Assembly (NCBI RefSeq): GCF_051465645.1
Contig: NZ_CP195790.1
Span: forward strand, 620,001-684,000
Direction: 5' to 3'
Length of the DNA: 64,000 nucleotides
DNA from: Planctomicrobium sp051465645
Lineage (GTDB): Bacteria; Planctomycetota; Planctomycetia; Planctomycetales; Planctomycetaceae
Under the pieces are notes generated by a model. The model was given only the letters and a program-made list of their open reading frames with translations, had not been told where the DNA came from and did no database searches. A program made the position numbers and the translations under genes. Positions within the stretch are counted from its first letter, which is position 1. Every line of letters begins with the position of its first letter. This document shows, piece by piece, positions 34,004 through 43,888 of this stretch.

Positions 34004-34231
34004 ATGAACTGCCAAAATCATCTGTTGACTCGGTTCGAGTGGTCCGATGACGCGTGCGACCATGATCATGGGTATGATTTGTTGCCGAGCGATGCCAAGT
34101 TTACACCTGTGATGGAACTTGATCGCCTGTCGTTGCGGATCGATTGCAGCCACACGCCAAGTTATTGTCATTTTCGATCTTCACCGGATTGGGAACACTT
34201 CCATCGGAATCGCAAAGGGCGAAGTGCCTGA
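34004..34231 (+). CDS. small His/Asp-rich hypothetical protein
   Basis: A 75-residue frame that begins at an ATG with AGGAG seven bases upstream and ends before a strong terminator. It is rich in possible metal ligands: Cys, several Asp/His in DDACDHDHGYD, and later HFHRN. It has no signal peptide or membrane segment. It belongs to no family I recognise. The good ribosome site and following terminator are the only support, so it may be real or a chance frame. Confidence 0.5.
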   Translation: MNCQNHLLTRFEWSDDACDHDHGYDLLPSDAKFTPVMELDRLSLRIDCSHTPSYCHFRSSPDWEHFHRNRKGRSA

Positions 34232-34274
34232 TCGAAGAAGCATGCGAAACGAGACGCAAATTTTGACAAATATC

Positions 34275-34306
34275 AGGACCTGTCCAGGCATCGTTGGACA
34301 GGTCCT
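34275..34306 (+). terminator. hairpin after small ORF
   Basis: 12-bp perfect arms AGGACCTGTCCA / TGGACAGGTCCT with an 8-base loop, followed by ATTG. It lies 43 bases after the stop at 34231. Confidence 0.65.
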
Positions 34307-34458
34307 ATTGCGTTCGAGCATTCAACCATGCGATATTTCAGAAGTTAGAGCTGGCCGGGCGCCAGCGCATTGACGGAATTTTGTTGCTTCCTGATCGGGC
34401 ATCCAGCTTCCTGCTGATTTCAGGTGGAGACGATGCTTACTTCAAATAAAAAATCGCT

Positions 34459-37400
34459 ATGAATGGGCCATGCGATGACGTTGCTTCCTTAACACCGCAT
34501 TCTCGGTGGGGAGTGAAGGTTCCATCTTTCAGCCTGACGGCGAAGATTCGTCGGTCTGGATCCCAAAGACGCAAAGTCGCTGTCGGCCGTGCGGTTGCCA
34601 TTCTGCTTTCGTTGATTGCGCTTGGGGTTTCCAGTGGCGGGCAGAATTTGATTCTCGCTGCCGATGGTCCAGTCTCGCGCTCGACAGATCGATCGGCCCC
34701 GATTGCTCCTGCCATTCAGGTCCCAACTGCCCCGGTTCCCGTCACTGAATCCCCTGCTCCCTCCAGCACGAAACCTGAGGGCGGGAAACCAGCAGGGGCT
34801 CTACCTACCGACGCCTCAACGCCTGAGGCCAAACCAGCCACGCCTGCACCTTCTGAGATCCCAGATGAAGTGGATCCAGATGGCGGTGATGTTGACGAAG
34901 TGGATGCGAAATCTGCTCTTCATCAATCACTGACGGGCATTTACTCCAAATCGATGATTCTCCCGAGAGACCGCCTTGTCGAACGGGAATTGCAAAAAAT
35001 CGTTGATGCGATCCCCAGTCAGGATTGGTCGGGAATCGCAAAAGCGTTCGAGTATCTCACCGCATCTCTGAGTGAGAATGAATCGAAATCTGGCGTTGCA
35101 GACCTCGTCGAGTTGAATGGCGTTGTCTGCAGTAAAGAGATTGCAATTGGATATCTCTTCGAGTCACTTCCTGAAGAGGGACGTGCTGCCATTCTGCGAT
35201 TGATTGAACCTCAGGTGAAGAGGCAACTGAGTCTGGTCATGCAGCATCAGGATACAGCGGCACTGAGGAAGCTGGTTCGCCAGTACCGGTACACTCAGAC
35301 GGGGCGGTCAGCGAGAGACACCTATCGTCGCCTGCGTCGAGATCAGGGCCTGTTTTCGAATTCCAAAGAGACCGCGTTGATTCGTGAAGGTGGCTTGCAC
35401 TCCACTGCGAATACCTCTCATCCCGGGTGGAACCTCGCGATTGAGACTCCCCTCGTTTCGCAACAGACGCTTAATCAGGTTTATCATCGACTGCGTCAGA
35501 GTGGATTGAATCCCTTTCCGACGGTCGATGCGATCTCAGGGAGCAAATTGCTGTTCGCGACTCTCGCTGCAGATCGCAAGGCGATTGATCCTCAGACTGG
35601 CAATGTTGTCTGGACTCGGCCAATCGCCGGGTACGGTGCCGAATGGTATCGGACGCCTGGGGATTTGGGTGATACGAACCGAGAGCGTCTGTTTCGGTTG
35701 ACTGTTGCTCGCCGCGTTTTGGGAGAATCGATTTATTCCAGAACCGCAGTTGATCACGAACGCTGCTACTTCATCGAGCCGGCAAAGAGTCGCATGCCAG
35801 TGGCTGTTCCGCGTGATGCAGGACCGGAACCAATTGAAAAAGTTAAAGACACTGAAAAGGGTGATTCCAAGGACGACACGGAAGCACTTCGCAGTGACGA
35901 AGAACCTGGTACAGACAAAGAAGACGACAGCAGCAAAGACGATAGCGGTAAGGGCGAAGGCGTCAGTAAAGATGGCGATAGCGAGGAGGGCGAGGACACC
36001 GACGAGGATGGTTCAGAGGACGCTGACATTGAGAGCAGTTCCACTGACCCGTTTGACATGTTTCCTGCGAACCAGCTTGTCTGTCTGGATCAGGCGACGG
36101 GAACCGTGCGATGGTCTTCGTTCGACAAGCTCGATAAGGACGTTTACTTCGCAGGGACGCCAAGCCTATACGACGGAAGCTTGTTTGTGCTGGGCGAGTT
36201 TCGAGACTTGCAGGCAGTTGCATTGTTTGAGTTCGACGCCGTATCCGGCGAGCTATTGTCCACAACCAATGTTGCTCAGGCAAAGATTCCGATTCAGAAA
36301 GATCTACGACGCCAGGATGTCGATTGTCAGGTGATTGTTGATGGAGAGTTCGTTGTTTGTCCGACGGCGGCGGGGGCATTGTTTGCAGTGGATCGATTGA
36401 CGGGGGATGTCATTTGGGCACACCGATTTCCTCGAACAGACACAACCGAATTTCCAAGTGAATACCGCGAGTTCGTCTATCGGGCGGGGTTTGAGCTTTG
36501 GGACAGCTGGCAGACGGCTCAATTGTTACCGGTTGGAAATTTGTTGGTTTCCGTCAGTCCTGAACGTGATGATCTCCTTGTGATTGATCGGGCATCCGGA
36601 AAGATTCTTTGGAGAATTCCTCGAAACGGGGCGTTGACCATCGCTGCGGCAAGTGAGACGCATGGGGTCGTTGTCGTCTCCAGTTCCAGAATTGAGTCGT
36701 TTGATCTCCAGACGGGGAAACGTCGTTGGTCTGTGATTATTCCGGGACCAGCTGGCCGTGGCTGTATTATTGGCAACCATTTTCTTTTCCCGGTTCTTGT
36801 CGATGGGTTTGCTCAACTCGATCTATCGAATGGAACGTTGCAGACGGATTTGACCGCCGTCCCGATGTTCGCTCCAGCGGACGGATTTCTTCCGTACCAA
36901 ATGCGTCCCAGAAATCTCGTAGTTGCCGGGACGGGACTTTACGAAGTCAGCGCTGATGGCATTCGTCGAATTCGACAGAGCGAAACAGTGTCGGACCCCC
37001 TTGCTTCATCCGGGATCTTGAGTGACGTCCTCGAATTGTTGGTCTCCGGGAATCGATCAAACGCGATTCAGTTGCTGAAAACGCGTTTCGCAGCAGCTCA
37101 AGAGTCCAATGAGCCATCGCTGATTCAGACGATGCGACTGGCATTGCTTGGTCAGCTTGTGAATCAGTTTCTGAACGAGCCGACTGCTGATTTCAGAGCA
37201 TCGACTTTGAATGAAGTGCAGGGCCTGACGCAGACCGTTGAAGAACGGGCCATGTGGCGTCGCTTGCGAGCCAGCGACGCGTTGAACCGAAAGGACTTTG
37301 CCCTCTTTTCGAGTTTATGGATCCATGGACCTGCCGACGAATTCGCATCATATGTTGTTTCCGAAGATTCCAGTTTCCGCTGTCGCCTCGATCGATGGTT

Positions 37401-39813
37401 TCAACATGCGGCCATTCGGATCGCACCTGCACATCAATCCGAGATGCATCAGGCGATGGAACTCTGTCTAAAAGAATTGAAGACCTCCCCTGCAGGTGGA
37501 TCGGCGACAGGATCATCACTGACTGGTCTGGAGCTGGCAACACGCCTCGGAAGAACGCGCTGGGGATCTCAGCTGCGAATGGAAGTGGTGCCGAAGCCGG
37601 AAACGATTCAGGAATTGATTTCGTGGCAGTTGCAGCTCGCTGATCAGGCAACGAGTTCGGTTCAATCTGACGCGGCCGGAGCGATCTACCGGCTGTTTCA
37701 GATGTACTATCAACGTGGAAATCTGCTGGATGCAGATCGCTGGCTGACACGTCTGTCTCAGTTCCCCGGCGATGTCAAACTCCCTGATGGAGTGACAGTG
37801 GAGCACGTCTGCCAGCTTCACCTTGCAGAGATCGAGAAGGAAATTCTGGCTTCAAATGTCTTGTCACCGTGGCCGAAAGGAATGCCCACTGCGGACTCAA
37901 GCACACGAGGGTCTCGTGAAATTTATCTCGTGCCACTTGAAGTCGAAAATTCTGCGGCTTCAGGTTTGGACGGCCTCACAGTAGAGATGGATTATCCCGG
38001 ACAATTGGCAATCCGTTTCAGTGGATCGGCCTGGAGTCGCCCCTGGTACTGTTCCATCCCGCCAACTCAAAGAATTTTGCGGATCGATGCGAAGCTCAAC
38101 CGGACATGGGGACTGGAGCAATTGTTGATCTTGCAGACCGGCAGTGAAGTCTACGGGATCACGCCGTTTGATATGAAGGGAGGGCGCAGAGCGAACCTCC
38201 TTTGGCCGATGCCCCCTGCTGTCGTGGATACGCAGGCCGATCGTGAACATATTGCGTTGGCCGCATTGAGTGAAAGCCGCCCGATCCGGATGGGCTATGC
38301 TCGCGCAGTATCGCGTCAGATGGACGAATTTCGTCATTATCTGGCTGCTGTCGGACCGGTTCAGCCTGGATATCTTTGCTATATGCAAGGAGGAATGCTG
38401 GTTGCTGTTGATCCGGTCAACGGGACAGAACTGTGGCGCCGATATGACCTTCCTCGACGTGCGGAATGCGATGGGGATTCTGATCGGATCGTGATCACCT
38501 CTCCTGAACATCCTGATGTCATCGTTGTCAGCTCAATCGATGGCCGGATTCTGAGTCGGCGGCCGCTCGGCCACGACCCTGAGGATGTGGTTTCTTCAGA
38601 AGGAACGCAGGCAACGCTCATTCAGGGAGACAGAGTGACCTTTGGGATCTATGACGGTGGCATGAGTGCTGTTTCTGAAGATGTCGAAGCGGTCGAACCA
38701 ACTGTTGAAGAAAAGGGACCGGCGCTTCGGCAAGTCACAGTTCAACGTCGGGATCTGGAGACCGGGAAAGTGCTCTGGAGTCGAAACTGGGCGCCAGGTT
38801 CGATTCCGATCGACGTGAATCAGGACTGGATGGGGATGCTTGTCGATGGAAAGCAGTTGGAACTGATCGATCAGTCGAACGGGCAGACGGTCATTTCACA
38901 TGCAGTCAAGGTTCCAGAGAAGATACATCGAATCTATTGCAGCGTTGGTAAAGATGACTTCCTGCTCGTCTTCTCTGAAGAAATTGAAAACATTCGATTT
39001 CGCAAAATGTCGCAGATTCGTGGGGGCTATCGCCGACCTTGGGTAAAAGGGGCTGTGTACTGCTTCGACCGAATCGTCGGCGAGATTCGCTGGACACGAG
39101 AACTGGACGAAGTGGAGTTTCCACTGGATCAGCCTAAGGAGTTTCCGATCGTCGTTGTGACTTCTGAATTGGATCAGGAAGTCAAAGTTCGACCAAGGAA
39201 ATCGAAACCGATTGACGAATCTTCGACACTGAAACCGACACCGGCTCCCACTACAGAGCCATCCACAGAAGATGCCAAGCCAGCTCTTGTTCCTCCGGTT
39301 GATCGGCCAATGCCGATGGAGCCAAAAAGTGATGCCCCACTCCCAAAGGAGAGTTCGAAGCCCGACTCGGAAACGCCATCAGAAACGCCATCTTCTCCGA
39401 TGAAAGAAGATTCGAAGCCGATGGACGAGAAGTCTGAGATGGTCCCCAAGTCTGAGATGGTCCCCAAGGAAGAGATGGTCCCCAAGGAAGAGATGGTCCC
39501 CAAGGAAGAGATGGTCCCCAAGGAAGAGATGGTGGAAACCGTGGAGATCGAAGACGATTCATTCACATACCGTCGCCCGGGGGTGATCATTCGTTGTTTC
39601 CATCGGGGGACAGGAGAGATGATTGGGGAGACAAAGCAAATTGGTGATTCCCTTTCCAGTTTCACTGTCACCGGGCAAAGGTCGCAAAACATTGTGCGAA
39701 TACAAACGATTGGAACTCGCATGGAATTGAATTACTCAGTAATTGTTCCAGACGGAGCGAAGAGTGGAGCGGAAGCCGGAACTGCACCAGCCGTTCCTGA
39801 GTCGCCGAAATAG
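34459..39813 (+). CDS. giant PQQ-like beta-propeller protein
   Basis: 1784 residues. A long N-terminus contains a membrane or signal helix (about 45-68, AILLSLIALGVSS), a Pro/Ala/Thr-rich linker and a helical part. Then come several blocks of PQQ-propeller repeats (LDQATGTVRWSS, VDRLTGDVIWAH, FDLQTGKRRWSV, VDPVNGTELWRR). An acidic Asp/Glu/Lys/Ser-rich insert lies at about 459-529, and near the C-terminus there are six 6-residue repeats (KSEMVP, KEEMVP) at about 1658-1692. Such proteins are exported or membrane-anchored binding scaffolds. Starts at 34459, without a clear ribosome site. The MscS-type gene follows 158 bases on. Confidence 0.8.
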   Translation: MNGPCDDVASLTPHSRWGVKVPSFSLTAKIRRSGSQRRKVAVGRAVAILLSLIALGVSSGGQNLILAADGPVSRSTDRSAPIAPAIQVPTAPVPVTESPAPSSTKPEGGKPAGALPTDASTPEAKPATPAPSEIPDEVDPDGGDVDEVDAKSALHQSLTGIYSKSMILPRDRLVERELQKIVDAIPSQDWSGIAKAFEYLTASLSENESKSGVADLVELNGVVCSKEIAIGYLFESLPEEGRAAILRLIEPQVKRQLSLVMQHQDTAALRKLVRQYRYTQTGRSARDTYRRLRRDQGLFSNSKETALIREGGLHSTANTSHPGWNLAIETPLVSQQTLNQVYHRLRQSGLNPFPTVDAISGSKLLFATLAADRKAIDPQTGNVVWTRPIAGYGAEWYRTPGDLGDTNRERLFRLTVARRVLGESIYSRTAVDHERCYFIEPAKSRMPVAVPRDAGPEPIEKVKDTEKGDSKDDTEALRSDEEPGTDKEDDSSKDDSGKGEGVSKDGDSEEGEDTDEDGSEDADIESSSTDPFDMFPANQLVCLDQATGTVRWSSFDKLDKDVYFAGTPSLYDGSLFVLGEFRDLQAVALFEFDAVSGELLSTTNVAQAKIPIQKDLRRQDVDCQVIVDGEFVVCPTAAGALFAVDRLTGDVIWAHRFPRTDTTEFPSEYREFVYRAGFELWDSWQTAQLLPVGNLLVSVSPERDDLLVIDRASGKILWRIPRNGALTIAAASETHGVVVVSSSRIESFDLQTGKRRWSVIIPGPAGRGCIIGNHFLFPVLVDGFAQLDLSNGTLQTDLTAVPMFAPADGFLPYQMRPRNLVVAGTGLYEVSADGIRRIRQSETVSDPLASSGILSDVLELLVSGNRSNAIQLLKTRFAAAQESNEPSLIQTMRLALLGQLVNQFLNEPTADFRASTLNEVQGLTQTVEERAMWRRLRASDALNRKDFALFSSLWIHGPADEFASYVVSEDSSFRCRLDRWFQHAAIRIAPAHQSEMHQAMELCLKELKTSPAGGSATGSSLTGLELATRLGRTRWGSQLRMEVVPKPETIQELISWQLQLADQATSSVQSDAAGAIYRLFQMYYQRGNLLDADRWLTRLSQFPGDVKLPDGVTVEHVCQLHLAEIEKEILASNVLSPWPKGMPTADSSTRGSREIYLVPLEVENSAASGLDGLTVEMDYPGQLAIRFSGSAWSRPWYCSIPPTQRILRIDAKLNRTWGLEQLLILQTGSEVYGITPFDMKGGRRANLLWPMPPAVVDTQADREHIALAALSESRPIRMGYARAVSRQMDEFRHYLAAVGPVQPGYLCYMQGGMLVAVDPVNGTELWRRYDLPRRAECDGDSDRIVITSPEHPDVIVVSSIDGRILSRRPLGHDPEDVVSSEGTQATLIQGDRVTFGIYDGGMSAVSEDVEAVEPTVEEKGPALRQVTVQRRDLETGKVLWSRNWAPGSIPIDVNQDWMGMLVDGKQLELIDQSNGQTVISHAVKVPEKIHRIYCSVGKDDFLLVFSEEIENIRFRKMSQIRGGYRRPWVKGAVYCFDRIVGEIRWTRELDEVEFPLDQPKEFPIVVVTSELDQEVKVRPRKSKPIDESSTLKPTPAPTTEPSTEDAKPALVPPVDRPMPMEPKSDAPLPKESSKPDSETPSETPSSPMKEDSKPMDEKSEMVPKSEMVPKEEMVPKEEMVPKEEMVPKEEMVETVEIEDDSFTYRRPGVIIRCFHRGTGEMIGETKQIGDSLSSFTVTGQRSQNIVRIQTIGTRMELNYSVIVPDGAKSGAEAGTAPAVPESPK
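39430..39534 (+). repeat. 18-bp tandem repeat in coding sequence
   Basis: Six consecutive units of about 18 bases (AAGTCTGAGATGGTCCCC twice, then AAGGAAGAGATGGTCCCC) encode KSEMVP and KEEMVP. The units are near-identical at DNA level, so copy number may vary between strains. Confidence 0.9.
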
Positions 39814-39970
39814 AAGTTTTTTCCTGTTTGGAGAAGTGTCATGTGACAGGTCGCGTCAGCCTGTAGGTGATTGCTGAGCTGTGTCCTTTGGGAACCGGCC
39901 TGGCTTCACATTGACGCTGGCGAAACCGGATGTTTCGCCAGACTTTCGAAGTTAGAGATGGATTGTCTTG

Positions 39971-42900
39971 ATGTTGGTTTGTTTGATTCGAAAACCAGTC
40001 GTGTCACGTTGTCTTCTGGCACTCGTCCTCGTTTTCGGCACTGCTACGCTGCAGTTGGCCGCCGATGACAGGCCAGTCTTTCCTGAGACTCCGAAGATTG
40101 ACTGGAAGGCGGTTCCTGCCCCCCCTGCAGTCTCCCGACAGGATCGCCCGCTTCCATTTCCGGCCATTGCTCAGCAATCAAGCCCGTTTCTGCAGATCCC
40201 GGGGGCTCCCAGTCTTCCGGGGACGCCTCCACCTGCGGCTGCAACTCCGACAACTGCTCCTGCAGCGGCGCCGGTTGCAGTACCGCCGGCGAGTTCGCCT
40301 GCTCCAATGCCAATGCCGGATAAAGATGCATCGGCTGTGAAAGAGCAGCTCACCAAGGAAACGCTTGATGCCCTGAAAGCACGTGTCGATGCAGCAACGG
40401 ACCTCACCGACGCCCAGAAGATGCAGGCGACGGAGCTTATTGAGAAAGCCAGAACGGCCATCAATCAGGCGACAGACCTGTCGAACAACAGCCTGAAGAA
40501 TTGGCAGCAGCGAACGGAGCGACTGGACGAAGAGCGAAAAGCTGAACAGGCACGTGTTGATGCCTCACTTCGTGAAACTCGAAGTCACCCAGAACCGTAT
40601 ACACCGCTCCCGCAACTTGAGCAGACACTCGCATCGAAACAGCAGGAACTCGTTCAGACCCAGACGGAACTTGCTCAGAATGAAAAGCGGCTTGGTGACA
40701 GGGCTGCTCGCCAGCGGGCGATCAAGGAACGCCTTGCGGCAATTCCGATCCTGATCGATCAATACAAATCGGACCTGGCAAAACCGGAAACCGGAGCAGA
40801 CCCGCCGCTAATTGTGGAAGCGCGCCGGATGCAATTGCTTGCCGAGTTGAAGTGGTTGGAGAACGAACCTGCCGCCTTGCAGGCCGAAGCGGCCTTCCTC
40901 GCTGCGCAGGAAGCTGCCAATCTGATTCCCCTTCGTCGTCAGGCATTGAATGCGATTGTTTCCCGATTGAAGGACGAAGTCACTGAGTGGCAGCAACGGG
41001 TTCAAGGAGCAAAAAGCTCGGACGCAATGACCCGATCTCGGATTTCATTGGCCGAGGCCAAAGCAACGCAGATTCCGCAGTTGAAGGCCCTCTTCCTTGC
41101 GAATGCCAAAACGATTGAGAAAGAAGTTTCTGTTCGGGAGAAGCTGCGAATTCTCACTGATGCAGTCGAAGAGACCAAGGCACAGCAGGAGATTGTTCAG
41201 TCCAAGCGAGCAGAACTGGAACATCGTGAGAAGACGCTTGGAACAACGACTTCATTCGGGGTTCGGCTGCGGGAACAAGGGCGCTACCTGCCTGACGTCA
41301 ATCTGCTGTCGCATGAAATTCGGGAACGTGCGACTCAGAATGAAGAGGCTCACATTGCCTATATGGAAGCTCGTGAAAATCGGGTGGAACTCGATCATCT
41401 GAATCGCAAGATAGAACAGATGGTCAAAGAGATTATGGACAGTTCGGATGCCGTGGATGTCGATGTTGATGTTCTGACCGGAGAAGTCCGTGATGCGTTT
41501 GAACTGCGACAAAAAGATCTAACAGAACTGGAAAGCGTTTACGAATCCTATGTTCTCGCGCTGGATCAGCTCGACATTGAACAGGCAGCCTTAATTAAAC
41601 AGGTGGTCAGTTTTCAGCAATATATTGACCGTCGAATTCTGTGGGTGCCGACACATCGGCTGTTACAGTTCAACGAGATTATTGAAGATATCCCGGGAGT
41701 CATGTTTGTCTTTACAGCTGCAACCTGGGCTCCTTATTACCGTGCGTTTGTTAATGACTTCAACTCGGTCCCTTCCATCTATGTGTTTGCATGGATTGTT
41801 TGGTCGTTGCTTCTTGTGACTCAAGGCAAGATCAAAGAAAACATCCGCCTGAATGGTCAGCGTGCCAGCAGTCGCTTGAACACCAAAATGGAGCCGACCT
41901 GGGAGGCTGTATTCTGGACGTTTCTGAAATCGGTGATTGCCCCCTTCCCGTTGCTGTTTCTCAGTTGGAGAGGGAGTCAGCCGGGGAGCGAAATCCAGAC
42001 CGTCAGTATCTTCTTTTATTATTTGTCGATCTGGTTCTGGTGGCTGGAAGCGGTTCGAATTGTCTGTCGCAGTGGCGGGTTGGGCTCGGCCCATTTTCAG
42101 TGGCCAACACGTGTGAATGAAGTTGTTACAAAGCAGCTTTCGATCTTCATTACATGTGCTGCTCCGTTGATCGTCATTACCGGCATCCTGCGATCAGAGT
42201 ACGGGACGGATGGCAGTTCCGATGCCGTGGTTCGTGTATTAAATGTTGTGTTCTTTTTGATGGTGGCGGTCACGCTTTATCGTTTGACGTCTCGCCGATC
42301 CGGGATCTTTAAAGAATGGATTGAAGCCCACAAAGGGGGCTGGATCGACCGGCTTTCGGTTGTATGGAACATCCTTGTTGTTGGATTGCCTATCCTGTTT
42401 GCCGTGTTGACGGTGCTCGGGTACTCGTATGCAGTGAGTCGACTGACAGTGCGCCTGGCACAAACTGTCATGCTTGCCAGTGGAATGGTCTTTGGTCGAG
42501 CATTGCTTTTCCGCTGGTTGACTTTACGACAAAGACGATTGGCAATTGCTCACGCCCGAGAAGTCCGTGCTGCCTTGGCCGAGGTGCAGAATCAGGATGA
42601 GGCGACAAATCCTGCGGTGCTAGGCGCTCAAGAGGCGAGAACGAACCTTGCAGATGTGAGTGCGCAGTCGAAGCGATTGTTGAATACAACGATCTTCATG
42701 CTCTCGCTGATCTGGATCTGGTATATCTGGCGAGATGTTCTTCCGGCGTTGCAGCACTTGAATCAGATTCGTGTGCCGCTATTGCCGCTAACACTCGACA
42801 AATTGCTCTCTGCGATTCTTGAACTGATCCTGTTCGCAACTGCGGCCAGAAACGTTCCTGGCTTGATCGAAATCACATTGCTTGAGCGGCTTCCGATTGA

Positions 42901-43675
42901 TCGGTCGTCTCGCTATGCAATCGGGGCGATATTGCAGTACACCATCGTGCTCATCGGGATGTTGGCGATTGGCAATTCGTTAGGAATTGAGTGGGATAAG
43001 CTGCAATGGCTCGTTGCGGCATTGACCTTTAGTCTGGGTTTTGGATTGCAGGAGATTTTTGCCAACTTTGTTTCCGGGATCATCATTCTCTTCGAGCAAC
43101 CTGTTCGAGTTGGAGACGTTGTCACATTGGATAGCGTGACTGGAACAGTTAGCCGCATTCGAATTCGATCGACATCGATCATTGATTTTGATCGCAAAGA
43201 GTACATCGTCCCAAACAAAGAGTTCATCACAGGGAAGCTGTTGAACTGGACGCTTTCGGATACCACAAATCGAATCCTGCTCCCAATTCAAACGTCTCAC
43301 TCGGCTGACCCGCAACAGGTGCGCGAGATCCTGTTGAAGATCGCGACGACCCAACAGCACGTTCTGAGTGACCCTGCTCCGATTGTGACTTTCAGCGGCT
43401 TCGCTGATAGCGCGCTGAATTTTAATGTGGCGATTTATCTGCCAACGATGGAGTTTCGTCAGGAGACAATTCACCAGATTCACTCCCGCACATTGAAGGC
43501 ATTTCGTGAAGCGGGAATTGAATTGGCCTATCCTCAGCGAGGTTTGAATATCCGGACTGCTGTGCCGTTTACTGTGAACCAGGAACGCACGACAGTTGTC
43601 GCTGGAAAGATGGAAGAGCGGGACGAAGACCTGATGAAAGATGGTGAATCGAACGGAGTGACTTCGCACGTGTAA
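39971..43675 (+). CDS. large MscS/MscK-type mechanosensitive channel
   Basis: 1234 residues: signal peptide, a Pro/Ala-rich stretch, a long coiled coil (about 120-540), several membrane helices (about 580-960) and a C-terminal MscS channel module (about 976-1200). The pore helix region reads AALTFSLGFGLQEIFANFVSGII, cut: LGFGLQEIFANFVSG, with the usual Gly/Ala packing. The beta domain includes RVGDVVTLDSVTGTV and YIVPNKEFITGKLLNW. It resembles MscK/KefA channels that release solutes on osmotic downshock. The frame also opens at TTG 39968; I take ATG 39971. Confidence 0.85.
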   Translation: MLVCLIRKPVVSRCLLALVLVFGTATLQLAADDRPVFPETPKIDWKAVPAPPAVSRQDRPLPFPAIAQQSSPFLQIPGAPSLPGTPPPAAATPTTAPAAAPVAVPPASSPAPMPMPDKDASAVKEQLTKETLDALKARVDAATDLTDAQKMQATELIEKARTAINQATDLSNNSLKNWQQRTERLDEERKAEQARVDASLRETRSHPEPYTPLPQLEQTLASKQQELVQTQTELAQNEKRLGDRAARQRAIKERLAAIPILIDQYKSDLAKPETGADPPLIVEARRMQLLAELKWLENEPAALQAEAAFLAAQEAANLIPLRRQALNAIVSRLKDEVTEWQQRVQGAKSSDAMTRSRISLAEAKATQIPQLKALFLANAKTIEKEVSVREKLRILTDAVEETKAQQEIVQSKRAELEHREKTLGTTTSFGVRLREQGRYLPDVNLLSHEIRERATQNEEAHIAYMEARENRVELDHLNRKIEQMVKEIMDSSDAVDVDVDVLTGEVRDAFELRQKDLTELESVYESYVLALDQLDIEQAALIKQVVSFQQYIDRRILWVPTHRLLQFNEIIEDIPGVMFVFTAATWAPYYRAFVNDFNSVPSIYVFAWIVWSLLLVTQGKIKENIRLNGQRASSRLNTKMEPTWEAVFWTFLKSVIAPFPLLFLSWRGSQPGSEIQTVSIFFYYLSIWFWWLEAVRIVCRSGGLGSAHFQWPTRVNEVVTKQLSIFITCAAPLIVITGILRSEYGTDGSSDAVVRVLNVVFFLMVAVTLYRLTSRRSGIFKEWIEAHKGGWIDRLSVVWNILVVGLPILFAVLTVLGYSYAVSRLTVRLAQTVMLASGMVFGRALLFRWLTLRQRRLAIAHAREVRAALAEVQNQDEATNPAVLGAQEARTNLADVSAQSKRLLNTTIFMLSLIWIWYIWRDVLPALQHLNQIRVPLLPLTLDKLLSAILELILFATAARNVPGLIEITLLERLPIDRSSRYAIGAILQYTIVLIGMLAIGNSLGIEWDKLQWLVAALTFSLGFGLQEIFANFVSGIIILFEQPVRVGDVVTLDSVTGTVSRIRIRSTSIIDFDRKEYIVPNKEFITGKLLNWTLSDTTNRILLPIQTSHSADPQQVREILLKIATTQQHVLSDPAPIVTFSGFADSALNFNVAIYLPTMEFRQETIHQIHSRTLKAFREAGIELAYPQRGLNIRTAVPFTVNQERTTVVAGKMEERDEDLMKDGESNGVTSHV

Positions 43676-43758
43676 CTGTGATCGAGGCAGCCGTTAGCCC
43701 GGATCGGTCTGGTTGAGATTCGTGCGATATCGATGCAGAGAACTCTCTGGAAAAGTAA

Positions 43759-43790
43759 CGAGGGGACAGGTCAAATGACCTGTCCCCTCG
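43759..43790. terminator. 15-bp hairpin between convergent genes
   Basis: Perfect arms CGAGGGGACAGGTCA (43759-43773) and complement (43776-43790), essentially no loop, followed by TTCTGTCT on plus. It separates the channel gene from DUF1080. Confidence 0.75.
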
Positions 43791-43888
43791 TTCTGTCTGA
43801 CCTCATACTGCTGTTACGATCACAATGTTACAGCAGCTTCACCTGCTGTGTCTCGCGACGTGCCAGATGATGCTTGTGCGATTCGATT

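Noticed and set aside
39430..39534. CRISPR-like short repeats
   Set aside because: The units are contiguous, with no spacers, and lie in frame within a coding region.
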